From positions 1 to 57,436 of the forward strand of contig CAIRSA010000503.1 in NCBI GenBank assembly GCA_903881085.1: 57,436 nucleotides of DNA, in the 5' to 3' direction. The stretch is from an uncultured Acidobacteriia bacterium (GTDB lineage Bacteria; Acidobacteriota; Terriglobia; Bryobacterales; Bryobacteraceae). Below the pieces are notes generated by a model. It ran no database searches, was not told the DNA's origin, and saw only the letters and a program-made list of their open reading frames with translations. The translations under genes and the position numbers were made by a program. Below, piece by piece: positions 52,838-57,436 of this stretch (its first letter is position 1; each line of letters begins with the position of its first letter).

Positions 52838-55800
52838 ATGACCTCAATCCAAACAAAATTCGTTCTGGCTGGCGTGCTCGCCGCTCTTGCTGTCTCTAGC
52901 GCAATCTCGCAGGAACCCGCGGGCGGAACCGGCAAGGACCTGCAAAAGAAGGCATCCAAGAAGCGGGCGCTCCCCTTGCAGGCCACGCGCAAGATCGAGT
53001 TCACCACGGATGAGGCCACCTGGCTGTCACTCGACGTGTCGCCCGACGGCAAGACAATCCTCTTCGAGTTGCTTGGGGATCTTTACACAGTGCCGATCGG
53101 CGGGGGCAATGCAACGCGCCTGCCCGTGAGCGACACAGCCCAGAAAGATGGCGACACCCCGGCCTTCGACAGCCAGCCGCGCTTCTCGCCCGACGGCAAA
53201 TGGATCGCCTTCCTGAGCGACCGCGATGGCAACGACAATGTCTGGTACGCCAAGGCGGATGGCACCGAGCCCAAGCAGATCACGCGCGATAACCGCATCG
53301 CCTTCCGCTCCCCCACTTGGACTCCAGACAGCCAGTACATCGTCGTTTCCAAGCAGGCGGGCTCGGACCTCTGGATGTACCACCTCAAGGGCGGTTCGGG
53401 CGTCAATATCACCGGTTCCCGCGCCGCTGGCGCCGCCCCCGCCACGCCGCCCACGCCCGGCGCGGCTGGGCCAACGCGCTACGGCGCGGCCTTTTCCCCC
53501 GATGCGCGCTTCCTGTATTTCGCGATGAAGAGCGTCCCCGGCAGCGTGTACAACCAGATGAGCTTCGGATGGCAGATCGCCCGGCGCGACATGCAGACGG
53601 GCGAGGTCGACACGCTGACCCAGGCCGATGGCGGCGCAATACGTCCGCTGGTGTCTCCTGACGGCCGATGGCTGGTCTACGGAACGCGTTACGAAACCCA
53701 AACCGGCCTTCGCATCCGCAATCTTGAAAGCGGGGAAGACCGCTGGCTGAAATACCCTATCCAGCGCGATGACATGGAATCGACCGCCACGCGCGACCTG
53801 CTGCCCGGCTACGCCTTCCTTCCGGACGGCCGCGACCTCATCACCACATTCGACGGCAAAATACAGCGCGTCAACGTGGCCACCGGCGATGCGCGTATCG
53901 TCCCGTTTACCGCCAAGGTCTCGCAGGACTTGGGCCCGCTGAACCGCTATCCCCGCCGCGCCGAAGATGGCCCGGTCCGGGCGCGCCTCATCCTCGACGC
54001 ATCTCAATCGCCCGACGGCCGGAAGCTGGTCTTTTCCGGCATGACGCATCTCTACACGATGGAGATCCCAGGCGGAACCCCGCGCCGCGTCACTACCAGC
54101 GACCTGCCGGAGTTCAAGCCGGCCTGGTCTCCAGACGGCCAATGGATTGCCTATGTCACCTGGGATCGCGATGGCAAGGGCGCCATCTGGAAAATCCCCG
54201 CGGCCGGTGGACAGCCGCAGCAACTGACTCGCGTCTCCGCCTTCTACACCGACCTCGCCTTTTCTCCCGACGGCGCGCGCATCGTGGCACGCCGCGGCAA
54301 TGCCTGGATGCGCGAGCAGAGTCCTAGCGAGTTCGGTGGCATTCGCATTCCCCTCGACCTGGTGTGGCTGCCGTCTTCCGGCGGCGATGCCAGCATGATC
54401 GTCCCGGCGCGCGGACTCGGCCTGCCCCACTTCACCTCCGACCCAAATCGAATCTTCTTCTACTCCGCCCAGGGCCTGGTCTCCATGCGCTACGATGGCA
54501 CCGACCGCAAGACCCATCTGCGTATCACAGGACGTCCGCAGCCCGGCGCCCCAGCTGGGGCGCAACCCCCAACCGCTTCTGAAGCACTGCTCAGTCCCGA
54601 CGGTCATTGGGTCGCCGCGCGCTACAGCAACCAGCTCTTCGTTACCGCGATGCCACAGGTCGGCGGGGAGGCGCCTTCCACCAACCTATTCTCGCCGGCC
54701 GTCCCTACCGTGCAGGTCACTGACATCGGCGCAGACAGCTTCGGTTGGTCCAGCGACGGCAAGACCCTCACCTGGACCACTGGAGCCACCTTCTTCCGCC
54801 GGCCTTTCGACAGCCTGACTTTCGAACCTACGCGCCCGCCAGACTCCACCGCGAATGCCAGCGGAGAGGCGCGCCCGCCGGACGCCGCGCCCAAGCCGCC
54901 CCGCGAGCTGGACAAAGCGGTGGAGTCCTTCGACGTGAACATCGAAATGCCCCGCCACAAGCCGCAGGGAGTCATTGCCCTGCGCGGCGCCACTGCCGTG
55001 ACCATGAAGGGCGACGAAGTCATCCCGAACGCCGATATCGTCATCACGGATAACCGCATCACCGCCATTGGCAGGCGCGGCGCCGTTACGATTCCATCGA
55101 ACGCCAGACAATTCGACATGAAGGGTCACTACATCACGCCGGGCTTCGTGGACGTGCACGCACATTACGAGATGCGCACCCAGGGGGTGCTAGAAAGCCC
55201 TAATTGGAGTTATCTGGCAAATCTGGCCTACGGGGTCACCACCGGCCTGGATGTGCAGACCTCCTCGAACGATCAACTGGCCTACACCGATTTGATCGAA
55301 GCGGGAATCATGATTGGCCCGCGCGCGTTGTCCACCGGGCCCGGCGTCTTCAGTGGCACCGACTTCCAGAACGCGGAATCGGCGCGCTACACGTTGGAGA
55401 GATACAAGAAGTATTACCGGAACTCCAATATCAAGTCGTACATGGCCGGCAATCGCAAGCAGCGCCAGTGGGTGGTGCAGGCGGCCAAAGAGCTGGAGTT
55501 GACCGTCACGACCGAAGGCGGCCTCGATTTAAAACTCGATTTGACCCATGTGCTCGACGGCATGGGCGGTAACGAGCATGCCCTTCCCATTGTGCCCCTG
55601 TTTCGAGACGTGGTGGAGTTGATCGCGCAGTCCAAGACGCATTATACGCCGACCCTGCTGGTGTTGTACGGCGGTCCGTGGGCGGAGAACTTCTATTACG
55701 AGACGACCGAGGTTCATGACAACGCCAAGCTGGCGCGCTTCGTCCCGCACAATTTGTTGGACGATAAAACCCGTCGCCGTCCATGGTTCCGCCAGGACGA

Positions 55801-56203
55801 GCACTCGTTCCCCAAGACCGCGGCCCAGGCCGCCAAGATCCAGCGCGCCGGAGGTTTGGTAGGCGTGGGCGGGCATGGCCAATTGCAGGGGCTCGGCTAT
55901 CACTGGGAGATGTGGTCGCTCGCCTCAGGCGGGATGACCCCGCGAGAAGTCCTGAAGGCTGCCACGCGCGACGGTGCGGAGATCATCGGACTGGGGCAGG
56001 ACTTGGGGGTGCTTGAGCCGGGCCGTTTCGCTGACCTCGTCATCCTGACTAAAGATCCGCTGAAGGACATCAGGAACACCGACTCCGTCCATTATGTGAT
56101 GAAGAATGGCGAGCTATATGACGGCGACACGCTGAACCAGGTATGGCCAGTGGAAAAGAAGATTCCGCAGTTCTGGTGGTGGAACGACAAGCCGGCAAAA
56201 TAG
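52838..56203 (+). CDS. Exported amidohydrolase with N-terminal TolB-type propeller
   Basis: 1121 residues from the ATG at 52838, with GGGAG 5 bases upstream. Signal peptide (FVLAGVLAALAVSSAIS). Residues about 45-650 have repeated TolB/WD40-like PD40 blades (SPDGKTILFELLGD, SPDGKWIAFLSDRDGNDN, SPDGQWIAYVTWDRDGK). The C-terminal 400 hold an amidohydrolase fold with HYITPGFVDVHAHYEM (HxH metal site), GGLDLKLDLTHVLDGMGGN, GGHGQLQGLGYHWEMW and ending GRFADLVILTKDP. The fused propeller may bind a peptide or sugar and present it to the hydrolase. Substrate not identifiable. Next to the sulfatases, but on its own promoter or read-through. Confidence 0.88.
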   Translation: MTSIQTKFVLAGVLAALAVSSAISQEPAGGTGKDLQKKASKKRALPLQATRKIEFTTDEATWLSLDVSPDGKTILFELLGDLYTVPIGGGNATRLPVSDTAQKDGDTPAFDSQPRFSPDGKWIAFLSDRDGNDNVWYAKADGTEPKQITRDNRIAFRSPTWTPDSQYIVVSKQAGSDLWMYHLKGGSGVNITGSRAAGAAPATPPTPGAAGPTRYGAAFSPDARFLYFAMKSVPGSVYNQMSFGWQIARRDMQTGEVDTLTQADGGAIRPLVSPDGRWLVYGTRYETQTGLRIRNLESGEDRWLKYPIQRDDMESTATRDLLPGYAFLPDGRDLITTFDGKIQRVNVATGDARIVPFTAKVSQDLGPLNRYPRRAEDGPVRARLILDASQSPDGRKLVFSGMTHLYTMEIPGGTPRRVTTSDLPEFKPAWSPDGQWIAYVTWDRDGKGAIWKIPAAGGQPQQLTRVSAFYTDLAFSPDGARIVARRGNAWMREQSPSEFGGIRIPLDLVWLPSSGGDASMIVPARGLGLPHFTSDPNRIFFYSAQGLVSMRYDGTDRKTHLRITGRPQPGAPAGAQPPTASEALLSPDGHWVAARYSNQLFVTAMPQVGGEAPSTNLFSPAVPTVQVTDIGADSFGWSSDGKTLTWTTGATFFRRPFDSLTFEPTRPPDSTANASGEARPPDAAPKPPRELDKAVESFDVNIEMPRHKPQGVIALRGATAVTMKGDEVIPNADIVITDNRITAIGRRGAVTIPSNARQFDMKGHYITPGFVDVHAHYEMRTQGVLESPNWSYLANLAYGVTTGLDVQTSSNDQLAYTDLIEAGIMIGPRALSTGPGVFSGTDFQNAESARYTLERYKKYYRNSNIKSYMAGNRKQRQWVVQAAKELELTVTTEGGLDLKLDLTHVLDGMGGNEHALPIVPLFRDVVELIAQSKTHYTPTLLVLYGGPWAENFYYETTEVHDNAKLARFVPHNLLDDKTRRRPWFRQDEHSFPKTAAQAAKIQRAGGLVGVGGHGQLQGLGYHWEMWSLASGGMTPREVLKAATRDGAEIIGLGQDLGVLEPGRFADLVILTKDPLKDIRNTDSVHYVMKNGELYDGDTLNQVWPVEKKIPQFWWWNDKPAK

Positions 56204-56545
56204 CAGCGGCAAAACAAGCGGCTCTCGAGCGGACCGTATCTTCACTTCCAGCTTGAGCCCGGACTGGGAATGTTCGCTGAGCAAGGAACCAGCGCTCGTG
56301 CGATGTGCGCTGAGTCCTTGCATTTCCAGGCTTGCTGAATGAGCCCCATGGATGCATCAAACGACATTCCTTTAGAATTCGTCAAGGATGATGCTTAATT
56401 CATGGTTTCCTATCGAGCGAGAGCTGCAAGGAAAGACCGCGTTAAAGACTCGAAAGCGCCGATGGCATTCGGACCAATCCATGGTTCTTTTCTTTGCCCA
56501 GGGAACGCTCGAATCAATGTAGGCAGAATCTGCTATCATGCTGGC
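56204..56545. other. Intergenic region before the second toxin-antitoxin pair
   Basis: 342 bases without a supported gene. A TATCAT box (56533-56538) lies just before the antitoxin start and could be a -10 with a very short leader. No -35, terminator or repeat was clear. Confidence 0.35.
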
Positions 56546-56803
56546 ATGGGAAAGCAGGCAAAATCATCGTTCCATTACACGATCCGAGGGGTCCCTGCCG
56601 AAGTGGACCACGCTCTTCGAGTCAAGGCTGCGCAACGGAAACAGAGCCTGAACCGCGTCGTACTCGATGAATTGACTCGGGCTGTTGTTGGGAATCCTGT
56701 AAAGGCAGATTTCTCGGACCTCGTCGGCAAATGGGTATCGGACCCGGGATTCGACAAGGTGATTTCCTCCCAACGTCAAATTGACGCCGGCAAGTGGAAA
56801 TGA
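56546..56803 (+). CDS. Ribbon-helix-helix antitoxin (FitA/VapB-type)
   Basis: 85 residues from the ATG at 56546; a longer frame from 56402 is not supported by homology. RHH domain YTIRGVPAEVDHALRVKAA, then RKQSLNRVVLDELTRAV, at the N-terminal half, with a C-terminal tail (SDLVGKWVSDPGFDKVIS) likely to wrap around the toxin. It overlaps the PIN toxin start by 4 bases. Expected to repress its own promoter. Confidence 0.85.
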   Translation: MGKQAKSSFHYTIRGVPAEVDHALRVKAAQRKQSLNRVVLDELTRAVVGNPVKADFSDLVGKWVSDPGFDKVISSQRQIDAGKWK

Positions 56804-57189
56804 GAATTGCCCTAGACACGAACCGGCTGACCGACCTGTTCCAGGGAGATGCGGCGCTTGCGGCGTTTCTTGGCAAGTGTGACGAAGTTTGGATTCCGTT
56901 CGTCGTGCTGGCGGAAATGAAAGCGGGGTTTTATGGGGGCACGCGCCAAACGCAGAATGAGGCCTTGCTTGCGCACCTGCTGGCACGCGAGACCGTGGCG
57001 ATTCTCTTCGCCAGTCGCGAAACGACCGAGCAATACGCCCGCTTATTCGTGCAACTGAAGCGCGCCGGCACGCCGGTGCCAGATAACGACTTGTGGATCG
57101 CCGCCGTGGCGATAGAACACGATCTGGCTCTCGTCACGCGGGACCGGCATTTTGACAATCTGCCACAGCTTCGCCGCGCGGTGGCATGA
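56800..57189 (+). CDS. PIN-domain ribonuclease toxin (VapC-type, second module)
   Basis: 129 residues from the ATG at 56800 (ATGA overlap with the antitoxin). PIN acidic residues are LDTNRLTD (D6), LAEMKAGFYGG, DNDLWIAAVA and TRDRHFDNL. The sequence closely follows FitB/VapC proteins. The cognate antitoxin precedes it. Different in sequence from the 18.2-kb PIN toxin, so the two modules do not look like recent duplicates. Confidence 0.9.
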   Translation: MRIALDTNRLTDLFQGDAALAAFLGKCDEVWIPFVVLAEMKAGFYGGTRQTQNEALLAHLLARETVAILFASRETTEQYARLFVQLKRAGTPVPDNDLWIAAVAIEHDLALVTRDRHFDNLPQLRRAVA

Positions 57190-57436
57190 GAGAGAAGCTT
57201 TGGATCAGCATTTGCCACCAATCTGAACCCAAGCTAATCAGTCGATACGGTATCCAGCCGAGTCAAACTGCGGATTGATTACCCGAGAAGGAGCAGTTGA
57301 ACGCATCTGGAAAAGGTATCTCCAACATTTAGCATCGGTTGCATACAACGTGCTCGTCACCTGCTGGGTGACTCGCATTGCAGCCGGTATCTCGTGGGGC
57401 AAACCGGGGACAGCCCGCATGATTCCGGCAAAAACG
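57190..57436. other. End of window, no supported gene
   Basis: 247 bases after the toxin. Short frames on both strands have no recognisable motif. Nothing identified. Confidence 0.4.

Overview
The window looks like a piece of an Acidobacteriota chromosome, most likely the Bryobacterales/Solibacter lineage. This placement is an inference from gene content; no rRNA gene is present. The support is: Solibacter-type secreted proteins ending in the TIGR03437 module next to NHL-type beta-propellers, a PEP-CTERM protein, several DUF1080 and sulfatase genes with Tat-like leaders, a PEGA-domain Ser/Thr kinase, moderately high GC, and short palindromic repeats at gene ends. I see no tRNA, rRNA, CRISPR array, prophage or intact insertion sequence.

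Layout. 1-6.4 kb: a CRP-type-domain histidine kinase and a response regulator fused to a thioredoxin-reductase-like flavoenzyme, then a FeeM-like N-acyltransferase divergent from a large LssY_C/beta-barrel protein. 6.6-15.4 kb: sugar-type dehydrogenase, FAD-linked oxidase, RNase J, GNAT enzyme, a frameshifted PEP-CTERM protein, a Tat-exported propeller, a DUF3500 protein and an M23 peptidase. 15.6-18.2 kb: two FtsX/MacB-type permeases without an ATPase. 18.2-23.6 kb: a VapBC-type pair, the sucC-sucD-ndk operon and a TolC-family channel. 23.7-28.4 kb: pyrE-truA, two exported DinB-like proteins, a hybrid kinase and an AIM24 protein. 28.5-36.8 kb: two TIGR03437 proteins (one frameshifted), a small ABM-like protein and a PEGA kinase. 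36.8-41.3 kb: a repeat-rich, decayed accessory patch with a caspase-like protease, a TGA-interrupted small ORF and an hsdM remnant. 41.4-44.9 kb: DUF2264, DUF1080, a PfkB sugar kinase and a small exported protein. 44.9-49.1 kb: a class A penicillin-binding protein, a BamE-like protein and a zinc-knuckle membrane protein. 49.4-56.2 kb: a DUF1080-sulfatase-sulfatase-(TolB propeller + amidohydrolase) series. 56.5-57.2 kb: a second VapBC-type module.

How the genes fit together. Three themes stand out. First, extracytoplasmic carbohydrate and sulfated-glycan breakdown (41.4-44.4 and 49.4-56.2 kb, with the dehydrogenase and oxidase at 6.6-9.1 kb possibly related). Second, signalling linked to redox state (0-3.1 kb). 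Third, a degraded defence-like island (38.2-40.6 kb). Between genes lie at least two families of short modular palindromes that recur across the window. Two genes (PEP-CTERM and NHL/TIGR03437) are each split by an apparent single-base loss. Without reads I cannot say whether these are real mutations or assembly errors.
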